Assembly (NCBI GenBank): GCA_937926325.1
Contig: CALAZQ010000550.1
Location: 1-11,276 of the forward strand
Direction: 5' to 3'
Source of the DNA: an uncultured Planctomycetaceae bacterium
Lineage (GTDB): Bacteria; Planctomycetota; Planctomycetia; Pirellulales; UBA1268
Length of the DNA stretch: 11,276 nt
Made by a program: the position numbers and the translations under genes. The notes below the pieces were generated by a model, which saw only the letters and a list, made by a program, of their open reading frames with translations, had not been told where the DNA came from and searched no databases. This document shows positions 1-6,505 of the stretch, one piece after another (position 1 is the first letter of the stretch; each line of letters starts with the position of its first letter).

Positions 1-676
1 CCGCTACCGGGCTCTCTGCCGTCGCCCGGAACCGCACCCGATCACCCACCGCAAGGGCTGCCGGTGGGCTGGCATTGGGATCGAACAGTGGGAACCCGGT
101 GCGACCGATCAGCTGCCAGCCGCCCGGCGTGGCGAATGGATAGATTCCGGTCTGGCTGCCGCCGATGCCGACCGAGCCGGCCGGGATGCGGGTGCGTGGA
201 CTGGTCAGCCGGGGCGTGGCAAGAGCCGGTGGCAGCCCGGCCAGATAGGGAAACCCGGGCACGAAGCCGATGGCCGTGACCAGATAGTCAGGCTCGGTGT
301 GCAACTGAATCAGCCGTTCGCTGCTGATTCCGTGACGGTGGCAGACGGCCGTGAGGTCGGGGCCGTTGTCGCCGCCGTAGCAGACCGGGATGTCGTGACG
401 GGTTACGCCTGGAGCCGGAGTCTTGATTCCGGTGGCCATCAGCGTGCGGAGGGAACCCAATAGTTCCTCAAGGCTGGTAATCAGCTGCGGGTCATAGACC
501 ACCGTGACCCGGTCGGGCGAGGGGACGACATCGGTGACGCCCTGCAGGCTGGCAGCCCGAGCGGTCTCGGCAATCACTCGCAGGCGATCGATCAAGCTGC
601 CCTCAGCAGCCTGCTGATTTGGCCGGAGCACCACGGCGGTATCACCCAAGGGTTCCACCAGCAGGCACCCCTGCAA
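1..676 (-). CDS. pxpB: 5-oxoprolinase subunit PxpB (KipI family), 3' end beyond the window
   Basis: PxpB acts with PxpA and PxpC in the ATP-dependent opening of 5-oxoproline (pyroglutamate) to glutamate in the cytoplasm; the Bacillus homologue is KipI. I translated this strand by hand: 225 residues are open to the window edge with no stop. Family hallmarks are visible in order: VEPLGDTAVVL near residues 7-17, CYGGDNGPDL (99-108), the GFVPGFPYLAGLP stretch (137-149), ATPR..SPRTRIPAGSVGIGGSQTGIYP (153-180) and TPGGWQLIGRT (183-193). Family members are about 220-240 residues, so only a few residues should be missing. I chose TTG at 676 because it retains the first beta strand before PLGD; GTG at 658 (an AGGGG lies about 9 nt upstream) and GTG at 718 are in-frame alternatives. 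The gene follows the ATPase gene by 50 bp on the same strand, but the gap holds a dispersed-type repeat, so co-transcription is uncertain. pxpC or pxpA may lie just beyond the left edge. Confidence 0.9.
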   Translation of the reverse strand, partial: MQGCLLVEPLGDTAVVLRPNQQAAEGSLIDRLRVIAETARAASLQGVTDVVPSPDRVTVVYDPQLITSLEELLGSLRTLMATGIKTPAPGVTRHDIPVCYGGDNGPDLTAVCHRHGISSERLIQLHTEPDYLVTAIGFVPGFPYLAGLPPALATPRLTSPRTRIPAGSVGIGGSQTGIYPFATPGGWQLIGRTGFPLFDPNASPPAALAVGDRVRFRATAESPVA

Positions 677-681
677 CGCTG

Positions 682-708
682 CTTCGTGTCCTTCGTGCCT
701 TCGTGGTG
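682..708. repeat. Three tandem 9-mers of the CTTCGTGTC type
   Basis: The plus strand reads CTTCGTGTC, then CTTCGTGCC, then TTCGTGGTG: three near-identical nonamers head to tail in the 50-bp gap between the ATPase stop and the pxpB start. From memory, similar CTTCGTG-based strings occur between genes in many unrelated bacterial genomes, so this is probably a dispersed intergenic repeat, not a local operator. On the minus strand the GAAGGA of the repeat lies upstream of the TTG proposed as the pxpB start and could serve as a weak ribosome binding site. Confidence 0.6.
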
Positions 709-726
709 AGATCTCCACGGCGGTTG

Positions 727-3700
727 TTAGCTGCCTTCGGGGGCGGCGTCAGTACCCGTGCCATCGGCCGGCGGGTCGTCAAGCATCTTGGCAAAGTTGA
801 ACTCGTCGGCACCGAAGCCATGCTTCAGCGAAAAGCCGCCGTCATCGTCCTCTGCCGGGGCGGTCGGTTTTGGGGCCGCCTTGGGCCGGTCGGTCGGCGT
901 GCCCTGGGGGCGGGCCCGCATCTTGGTGGCCACCTGCGTCAGCCATTCATCCGGGGGGAACTGGTACGGCCGGAACTTCTCCAGCGTCCCCGTCTCTTCC
1001 TGCACGTAGAGGGCACGCTGCTCACCCAGCCGGCCGGCAGCAGGGGTTTCCACCAGCTGGCTCGAGTCGGTGCCGCTCATCTGGAACAGCACCCGGAGTT
1101 CAAACTCCTTCAGCGTGCCCCGCTCGAATGTTCGCTGCAGATTGGTCAGTGAATCGGACCAGATGATGGCATGAATGCCGACCGTGGGGCCGTCCTTCAG
1201 GATGGTGACCAAATGCTGGGCCGGACCGGCCTGCTTGTCGCCCGACAGCGAAAAGCCGAAATCGCTGTCGTCACGGCGGACTTCGCGGAACCGGCCGATG
1301 TCGCGAATCACGACGAAGACACTCTCGGCATCGAGAATCTGCTCGTCCAGCCGTCGCTGAATCTCTCCAGCAAGCTCAGCGAGGGCATCGGCGATGCCCA
1401 GCCGGCCAACCACCTCAATTTCGTGCGGGAGGAAATTCTGCAGCCGGGCGACCATCGTCTCGGGGTGCTCTTCGGCAATTGCCGGCTCGAATATGACAAA
1501 CCGGGCTGCCCGCCCAAGCGATCCGCCAGGATATGGGTCAGAGCCGGCAGCCAGACTGACAACCGACATGGTCAGGATGCTGCAGGCGAGGTCCTCTCGC
1601 TGGCCTACGATCAGCAGATTAGCGCCACCCTGCCGACGGAAGGCCGCAACTGTCGGATCCTTGATGGCGATGGCATCGCCAAGCCAGGCCTGCGGGGCGG
1701 CCGGTGGTGCCCCGTGAACCGTGCCCTTCTCAAGCAGTTCGGCGAGCAGCCGGTTGGCGGCCGGTTCGGCCGGCTCATTCCCGTCGAAGACCAGCCGCGG
1801 CAGGGCCGGGATGTCGTCCCGGGAGTCGGCCAGCTTTCGCAGCCGGCCGAGGAACCGTTCCCGTCGTTCCTCCCCGAGCCAGACGACCTGGAAAGGATTG
1901 TTCCCCTCGACCATGCCGTTGGCATCGTTGTAGATCGCTTCACCGGGCCGGGTGAGGAGCCGGGCGGCGGTGTTGTCTTCACTGAGGATCAGGCTGCTGT
2001 CTGACTCGTTGCACTGCAAGGCCACCCGGACGGCCATCTGACCCATGGTGCTGCGGGGCAGGCTGTAGGAGCCGCCGAGGGTCTGCGAACCCAACAGCAC
2101 ATGCATGCCAAAGGCTCGGCCCTGGCGAACGAGCCTGTCGAGCACCAGCGAGCAGTCCTGGGCGAGCTTGTCATCTTCGACAAAGAGTTCCTGAAACTCG
2201 TCGATGATCAGCATGACCCGGGGCATCGGCTCGGGATGGCCGCTGGCCCGGTAGCCGGCCAGGTCCTGCACCGAAAGTTCCCGGAACAGATCGCCACGCC
2301 GCTTCAGTTCGCGGTCGAGCTGCTGCAGCACCGAGAGGCCGAACTCCCGCTCGCTTTCAATGGCGATCACCCGGGCATGCGGCAGGCGGTAATGATCGTA
2401 GAGCTTGAACTCGACGCCTTTTTTGAAGTCGATCAGATAGAACTGCAATTCGTCCGGGCTGTAGATGAGTGCGAGATTTGTGATCAACGCGTGCATCATC
2501 GTCGATTTGCCCGAACCGGTCTTACCGGCGATCAGCACATGCTGACTGGTACCCTTGCCAAGCCGCATCGAAAGCGTCTTCTTGGCCCCTGCCGGCCCCA
2601 GCGGGACGACAATTTCTTTCGCCGTGTCACCGGTCCACCACTGCTCTTCCGGTGGCGCCACCCTGTCGAATGGCACCTCGACCCGCTTGGCTGCCACCGC
2701 CGCTCGGCCCACCCGCTGCACAATCTGGGTAAAGAGCTGGTCACTCGGGGCCTGTTCGGCGGTGAGGGGCCACTTGGCAAATTCAGGATCGACCCAGGTA
2801 AAGGTGCCGTCCTTCAAGGTAACGGTGGTGGCATGGGTCTCGAGATCGCCCGGGCTGAAGTTCGAGGGGAGCTGGGCCGTGGTGTCGAAGGAGACGATCG
2901 GGTAGACCCCACAGCGGGCGCCGGAAGCGGCAATGCTGGCCAGCCGCCGGGCCGCGGTCTCGGTAAAGTTGGCTGGGAAGTTGGCCACCACGACAAACCG
3001 GTAGGGCTCCGGCACTTCTGCCTCAGCATTGTAACTACCGATTGAATCGTATTCGTTCCGCAGATACTTCTGGATCACCAGTTCCATCTGCTCGGTGACG
3101 TCGGCCAATCGCTGCTCAATCTGCATCGGTTCGGTCCAAATCCGACTGGTCACCAGCAACTCGTCATGATCGGCCAGGTGCATGAAACCGGCGAATTGCT
3201 TGCCGAGGCCGAGTGGATCGATGATGGTGAACCGGCTCTGGCCGGCGGGCAACCCGGCCGCGATTCGCAGCATCAACGCCTGGATCATGTCCGAGGCGAT
3301 CTCCTTCTGGTCCGGAGTCGTGCGAATCACCAGAGAGGCCTGGTCGGGAAAGGCGGTGAAGGCAGGCTGCCGCCAGGATTCGGGCCCGAAATGGTTGAGT
3401 TCGTCGTACTTCGACATCCCACCAGGGATGCCGGCGATGCTGAGATTCAGCTGTCCGAACCGCAAGCCGGGCGGCGTCACGGCGGGGAGGTCGGCGGAGC
3501 CGTCCGCGAGTGATTCCCAGCGGCAGAAGGCCGCTTCATCGATCGCATCGACCGCGGCATAGACCGCGCCGGTCTCCTCACGGGCCGCCCGCCAGGCGGC
3601 GGTCATTGCCGCCCAGCGTTCAGCCCGCCGCTGTTCGGCTGCCGCCTGCTGTTCATCCCGGCGGCCTTCGATAGTCTGAACGTCTTTGTCACGCTTGCGT

Positions 3701-5115
3701 TCGTAGCCGCTGATCTTCGCCGGGTAGGTCTCTTCGAGCGCCTTTTGCCCCAACTCTTTCTTGGTACGAATCGCTTGCGTCTTGGCCTGGTACTGCTTTT
3801 CCAGTTCCGCCAGGGCGGCGTCGCGGGCGGTGACGGCCTCAGTCTCGGCGGTGGCTGACCGCTGCTGCCGTTCCTCGAGGCTTCCCGTGAACTTCTCGTC
3901 GAGTTCTTCAAGCTGCTGGTTGAGCTTTTCGGTCACTGCGTCGAGACAGGCCTGGTGACAAACGCTGAGCCGGCTCCTCGTTGCCGCCAGTGGCGGTATC
4001 AAGTCAGCAGCCTCGCGACGGGCCTGGTTGGCCTTTTTCCGTCGCCAGGCGAGCCCGCCACCGATACCAAGCACCAGCGGCACCAAGGCTCCACCGCCGG
4101 CAAGCAGCGGAATGGGCAGGCCAACTTGGTCAGCCGGCAGGCCGAAGAAAATGCCGGCCCCCAGGGCGATTGCCAGCATGATCGGAAGCATGAAGATGAC
4201 GGCGGTCACACCATCGGAAAATGCCCAGCGGCCACTCGGTAGCTGCCGGATCTGCCTGGCATTGTCGGTGACTGTCGCGGTCAGTTCTTGGAAGTGATCG
4301 AAGAGTGCCTTGCCGGCGGGGAGAGGGGGGGAGACTGTCGCCGGCACCGGGCCGGTTGTTTCTGCGGCTCTCGGTTTATCAGTCGGCAAGGTGTCGGCCG
4401 CGGTGGCAGGTTCGGCCGAACCGGGTTCCTGAGCGGCCGCATCGGCGTCGGTTTTCTCTGCCTCATTGGATGGGTTTTCCGGACCGGTCGGATGATCGGT
4501 TGGCGGGCCGGCTTCCGAGAATTCGTCGTCCAAGGCCGCCGTTGGAACGCCCCAGCGTTCGAGCACCCGGCGGGTCTTCTCAACCGTCGCCTCAACCTTT
4601 TCCAATGATGCCGCGAGCGACTTCGTGCCGTTCGCGGCCTTTTTCTCGGCATCCTCCCTTTTCTGGTGGTGCTGCTCTCTCAGCGAGATTTCCTCGTACT
4701 GCTGATCTTCGGCCCGCTGCTTTTGAGCGGTCTCCCATTCTCGAACGATCTTTGCCTTGAGTTTGCCCCGTTTCTCATCGAGCGTCTGCTGCTCCGCTTC
4801 GATTTGGCCGTCCAGCCGGGCAGCGTCTTTTGCGTAGTCTGTCCGGAGGCCGGCCGTCTGCTGCTCGCACTGCTGGCGGACTTTTTTCAGCGACGCAGCC
4901 GCATCAGCAGCCAGCTTTTTGGTGGCCGCCTCGAATTCGGCTCGAATTTCGTTCTCTTCCGCCAGCCGCTCCGCCGCCCGACGGCGAAGAATTGCGAGTT
5001 GCTCGCGGAGCAGATCCCGGTCATAGAACGAGCGAGCGGCCTGCTCGGCCCGCGGACCGGCATCCTCTTCGGAAACGGTTTCGGCAGTAATTCTCGTGCT
5101 GTGCGGACTGGTCAT
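727..5115 (-). CDS. Membrane-anchored FtsK/SpoIIIE-family ATPase, EccC-like, with long coiled coils
   Basis: A 1462-residue P-loop ATPase, probably the motor that recognises and moves the WXG100-like proteins encoded just upstream, by analogy with EccC/EssC of type VII secretion. Domains: charged coiled coil (about 26-185); acidic, Pro/Ala-rich linker (195-268); two membrane helices (about 302-325 and 335-356, then WRRKK); second coiled coil (about 362-515); a RecA-like domain without usable Walker motifs (about 550-760; VVVANFP at 708-714 stands where Walker B would be); an intact ATPase domain with Walker A AGKTGSGKST (863-872) and Walker B VMLIIDEF (967-974, D972/E973); a third degenerate domain in which LLIVGQREDLA (1167-1177) replaces the P loop and VVIRDIGRF (1268-1276) replaces Walker B; and a Pro-rich, acidic tail (1400-1462). 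Three tandem RecA-like modules after two membrane helices match EccC better than FtsK, and there is no sign of an FtsK gamma DNA-reading domain. It is the last gene of the operon, 53 bp after the 78-aa gene; no strong Shine-Dalgarno precedes the ATG. A DNA translocase cannot be fully excluded. Confidence 0.9.
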   Translation of the reverse strand: MTSPHSTRITAETVSEEDAGPRAEQAARSFYDRDLLREQLAILRRRAAERLAEENEIRAEFEAATKKLAADAAASLKKVRQQCEQQTAGLRTDYAKDAARLDGQIEAEQQTLDEKRGKLKAKIVREWETAQKQRAEDQQYEEISLREQHHQKREDAEKKAANGTKSLAASLEKVEATVEKTRRVLERWGVPTAALDDEFSEAGPPTDHPTGPENPSNEAEKTDADAAAQEPGSAEPATAADTLPTDKPRAAETTGPVPATVSPPLPAGKALFDHFQELTATVTDNARQIRQLPSGRWAFSDGVTAVIFMLPIMLAIALGAGIFFGLPADQVGLPIPLLAGGGALVPLVLGIGGGLAWRRKKANQARREAADLIPPLAATRSRLSVCHQACLDAVTEKLNQQLEELDEKFTGSLEERQQRSATAETEAVTARDAALAELEKQYQAKTQAIRTKKELGQKALEETYPAKISGYERKRDKDVQTIEGRRDEQQAAAEQRRAERWAAMTAAWRAAREETGAVYAAVDAIDEAAFCRWESLADGSADLPAVTPPGLRFGQLNLSIAGIPGGMSKYDELNHFGPESWRQPAFTAFPDQASLVIRTTPDQKEIASDMIQALMLRIAAGLPAGQSRFTIIDPLGLGKQFAGFMHLADHDELLVTSRIWTEPMQIEQRLADVTEQMELVIQKYLRNEYDSIGSYNAEAEVPEPYRFVVVANFPANFTETAARRLASIAASGARCGVYPIVSFDTTAQLPSNFSPGDLETHATTVTLKDGTFTWVDPEFAKWPLTAEQAPSDQLFTQIVQRVGRAAVAAKRVEVPFDRVAPPEEQWWTGDTAKEIVVPLGPAGAKKTLSMRLGKGTSQHVLIAGKTGSGKSTMMHALITNLALIYSPDELQFYLIDFKKGVEFKLYDHYRLPHARVIAIESEREFGLSVLQQLDRELKRRGDLFRELSVQDLAGYRASGHPEPMPRVMLIIDEFQELFVEDDKLAQDCSLVLDRLVRQGRAFGMHVLLGSQTLGGSYSLPRSTMGQMAVRVALQCNESDSSLILSEDNTAARLLTRPGEAIYNDANGMVEGNNPFQVVWLGEERRERFLGRLRKLADSRDDIPALPRLVFDGNEPAEPAANRLLAELLEKGTVHGAPPAAPQAWLGDAIAIKDPTVAAFRRQGGANLLIVGQREDLACSILTMSVVSLAAGSDPYPGGSLGRAARFVIFEPAIAEEHPETMVARLQNFLPHEIEVVGRLGIADALAELAGEIQRRLDEQILDAESVFVVIRDIGRFREVRRDDSDFGFSLSGDKQAGPAQHLVTILKDGPTVGIHAIIWSDSLTNLQRTFERGTLKEFELRVLFQMSGTDSSQLVETPAAGRLGEQRALYVQEETGTLEKFRPYQFPPDEWLTQVATKMRARPQGTPTDRPKAAPKPTAPAEDDDGGFSLKHGFGADEFNFAKMLDDPPADGTGTDAAPEGS

Positions 5116-5156
5116 ATTGCAGGGTGCGAGCTGGCTGGGAGTGTTTTGAGACAGAT

Positions 5157-5179
5157 TAGAACGAGGGACTAGAACGAGG
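5157..5179. repeat. 10-bp direct repeat (period 13) over a stop codon
   Basis: TAGAACGAGG occurs at 5157-5166 and again at 5170-5179, separated by GAC. The right-hand copy contains the TAG stop of the 78-aa gene (read on the minus strand); the left-hand copy lies just downstream in the gap before the ATPase gene. It looks like a short tandem duplication. The stop would be preserved with either copy alone. Confidence 0.7.
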
Positions 5180-5405
5180 AATGATCGCTCACGTCGCGGT
5201 CCGCCCGGTCAAGCACCTCAGCCAGGCGGCCGATGGCCTCAAGGGTCTGTTTCACATCAGGAGTCAACGGGGCCAGGAACTCCTCATGAAAACCCTTCGC
5301 TGCGGAGTCGTCCCAGGTTTCACCGGCCTGTTCCCATTTGATGCCCAACTGCTTCAGCGCTAAGGCGAGTTTGGCCGCACCGCTGGAAAGGTCACAGGCA
5401 TTCAT
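5169..5405 (-). CDS. Small WXG100-like protein (78 aa), coupled to the 195-aa gene
   Basis: A 78-residue, mostly helical protein with a central TWDD (residues 30-33) that probably marks a WXG100-type helical hairpin turn. It shares the spaced pattern W-x-D-x5-F-x-E-x-F (W31, D33, F39, E41, F43) with the 90-aa WXG100 protein of the same operon (W43, D45, F51, E53, F55). That suggests paralogues that may pair as EsxA/EsxB do. It is shorter than the usual 95-100 residues, has no tyrosine, and so lacks the YxxxD/E export signal of actinobacterial ESX substrates. Its ATG overlaps the previous stop as ATGA (5402-5405), implying translational coupling; AAAGGA at 5415-5420 is a possible ribosome binding site 9 nt upstream. 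Homology to WXG100 is inferred from length, helix content, motif and context; a chaperone or adaptor for the ATPase is the alternative. Confidence 0.75.
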   Translation of the reverse strand: MNACDLSSGAAKLALALKQLGIKWEQAGETWDDSAAKGFHEEFLAPLTPDVKQTLEAIGRLAEVLDRADRDVSDHSSF

Positions 5406-5989
5406 GTCGCGGAATCCTTTTCAGGGGTTTCTGTTTCATCTACCTGGCGGGTCATGGCGGCACCGGTCGTCGATCCGCCGGCGTCTGCCGCCGCTCGCCG
5501 TGGCCCACGAACGCTGCCATATTCGTCGAGTGCCCGCAGCTTTCGCTCGAGTGCGGCGATCGCCCGCGGGCAGTCGACATCGAGCACTTCCCGGAACCGC
5601 ACCAGGCGGACGCAGGCCTCGCGAAACTGCTGGAGAACGACCGGGGTCCAGCGGCGGACGAGTTCAGCCTTTTCTTCGGCTCGAGCCAACCGTTTCCGCG
5701 CCTTCTCGAGCGCCTTCTTTTCCTCAATGCACGAGGGGGTATTGTCGCCAACCTTTTTGTAGGCCTTGCAGTATTCGAGATCTTTGATCGCCTGATTCAC
5801 CGCTTCAGCGGCGCGGCGAATCTCTGCTTTCCAATAACCGGCCCGGTCGACCGTGATGTAGTCGATGCCTCGCTGCCCCTCAATTTCAATGTCGGCGAGC
5901 GCCTGACCCGATTCGTGCGCGTAAGCGATCAACGCCTCCTTGACAAAGGCGAGGGTATCGATCGATTTGACATCTGCCTGTGATGACAC
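5402..5989 (-). CDS. Helical protein of unknown function between two WXG100-like genes (195 aa)
   Basis: The GTG start at 5989 is supported by GAGGG (minus strand, 5996-6000) 6 nt upstream and gives a protein beginning VSSQADVKSID (the first V read as Met). The body (residues about 9-165) is predicted by eye to be long amphipathic, charged helices, including DRAGYWKAEIRRAAEAVN and a Lys/Glu/Ala-rich coiled segment near residues 90-115; the last 30 residues are a low-complexity Gly/Thr/Glu tail. Two cysteines (in LEYCKAY and TPSCIEEK) flank the middle turn. There is no signal peptide, membrane helix or known catalytic motif. I recall similar proteins beside WXG100 and FtsK-like genes in other planctomycetes, but know no assigned function. 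Position and build suggest a larger WXG100/LXG-like partner, substrate or substrate chaperone of the ATPase; this is inference. Confidence 0.85.
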   Translation of the reverse strand: MSSQADVKSIDTLAFVKEALIAYAHESGQALADIEIEGQRGIDYITVDRAGYWKAEIRRAAEAVNQAIKDLEYCKAYKKVGDNTPSCIEEKKALEKARKRLARAEEKAELVRRWTPVVLQQFREACVRLVRFREVLDVDCPRAIAALERKLRALDEYGSVRGPRRAAADAGGSTTGAAMTRQVDETETPEKDSAT

Positions 5990-6010
5990 CGCGAGCCCTC
6001 GTTTCGGAAA

Positions 6011-6283
6011 TTACCGCTGTTGTTGGTATTCCTCCACCCGTTCCGCCTTGCGGATCAGGTAGGGGACGTACTCGCCCGTCGATTCGACAAATCGGGCAAA
6101 CGTGGTCAGCTGCTGCTCAAAATCCTCTGCAAACTTCTGGTGTTCCTGGTCTCGCCAGGTTGCAGACAACCCCTGCAGCTGCCGTTGAACCGTTTGCATC
6201 TGTGCCAGCACCTCAGTACTGAAATGCCGCAGCCGCGAGGCGAAGCGGCGGAGTTCCTGCGGATCGACAATCGCCTGTCCCAT
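6011..6283 (-). CDS. WXG100 family protein (ESAT-6-like), 90 aa
   Basis: WXG100 proteins are small helix-turn-helix proteins exported as dimers by type VII secretion ATPases. This one has 90 residues: helix 1 (about 8-39), the turn W43-R44-D45 in place of W-x-G, and helix 2 (about 46-88) with HQKFAEDFEQQLTTFARFVE. The start at 6283 (MGQAIVDPQ) is chosen because GAGGAG (minus strand, 6290-6295) lies 6 nt upstream and gives the family length; a longer open frame to 6352 adds residues unlike the family. The C-terminus ends EEYQQQR, so the canonical YxxxD/E secretion signal is absent. It is the first gene of the operon, 21 bp before the 195-aa gene. Promoter and operator candidates lie in the divergent gap upstream. 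Confidence 0.88.
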   Translation of the reverse strand: MGQAIVDPQELRRFASRLRHFSTEVLAQMQTVQRQLQGLSATWRDQEHQKFAEDFEQQLTTFARFVESTGEYVPYLIRKAERVEEYQQQR

Positions 6284-6289
6284 TGGTTT

Positions 6290-6295
6290 CTCCTC
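6290..6295 (-). promoter_or_regulatory. Ribosome binding site GAGGAG of the WXG100 gene
   Basis: GAGGAG on the minus strand ends 6 nt before the ATG at 6283. It fixes this start over the upstream in-frame ATG at 6352 and is the clearest Shine-Dalgarno in the operon, consistent with the first gene being strongly translated. Confidence 0.7.
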
Positions 6296-6319
6296 GTAAC
6301 GGCTGGTAGCAGACTGGGC

Positions 6320-6361
6320 AACCGGACACCACCGGTTGAAAAGTGGGGACACCCGCCACTT
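6320..6361. promoter_or_regulatory. Two adjacent perfect dyads in the divergent region, candidate operators
   Basis: AACCGG-N6-CCGGTT (6320-6337) is followed 3 bp later by AAGTGG-N9-CCACTT (6341-6361). Each has perfect 6-bp arms. They sit 37-78 bp upstream of the WXG100 start and about 145-185 bp upstream of hemQ, where an operator serving one or both genes would be expected. They could instead form hairpins in the leader of the WXG100 transcript. No protein is assigned. Confidence 0.35.
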
Positions 6362-6371
6362 CCCTCCCTGC

Positions 6372-6377
6372 TATCCT
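6372..6377 (+). promoter_or_regulatory. Possible -10 box (TATCCT) for hemQ
   Basis: TATCCT is a partial match to a sigma-70 -10 element; no convincing -35 box lies 16-18 bp upstream (the nearest TTGAAA, 6336-6341, is 30 bp away). If used, the transcript would start near 6384 and carry a leader of about 120 nt containing the hairpin at 6441-6465. Confidence 0.25.
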
Positions 6378-6440
6378 AACGGGTGCGGGCAGACTGCGGG
6401 AACCTGCAGCCTCCACCCGCCCTCCGCAGATTGGCGTTAT

Positions 6441-6474
6441 CCGTCGGCTTGCAGCCATCCGACGGTGTTTTCTT
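6441..6474 (+). terminator. Hairpin with T-rich tail in the hemQ leader (attenuator-like)
   Basis: CCGTCGG (6441-6447) and CCGACGG (6459-6465) form a perfect 7-bp stem with an 11-nt loop, followed at once by TGTTTTCTT (6466-6474). The shape is that of a modest intrinsic terminator reading rightwards, but it ends only 31 bp before the hemQ ATG at 6506. No gene on the plus strand ends just upstream, so it would act in the hemQ leader as an attenuator, or be a chance structure. Confidence 0.4.
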
Positions 6475-6505
6475 CCCCCACTCTTCAACAGTGAGCAATC
6501 AGCCG

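Noticed and set aside
1171..2004. Plus-strand open frame of 277 codons opposite the ATPase C-terminal part
   Set aside because: Shadow of the conserved coding strand; no protein signature, and no separate promoter or ribosome binding site is evident.
2101..3045. Long plus-strand open frame (314 codons) opposite the ATPase gene
   Set aside because: It is antisense to the intact ATPase core including the Walker A region; composition is a mirror of GC-rich codons with no family motifs.
727..5115. Reading the ATPase as the cell-division translocase FtsK
   Set aside because: No four-helix N-terminal membrane domain or C-terminal gamma domain; three RecA-like modules and WXG100 neighbours fit an EccC-type ATPase better.
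6284..6352. Longer N-terminus for the WXG100 protein starting at 6352
   Set aside because: The extension (MSPLFNRWCPVAQS and on) is unlike the family, and the GAGGAG site fits the start at 6283.
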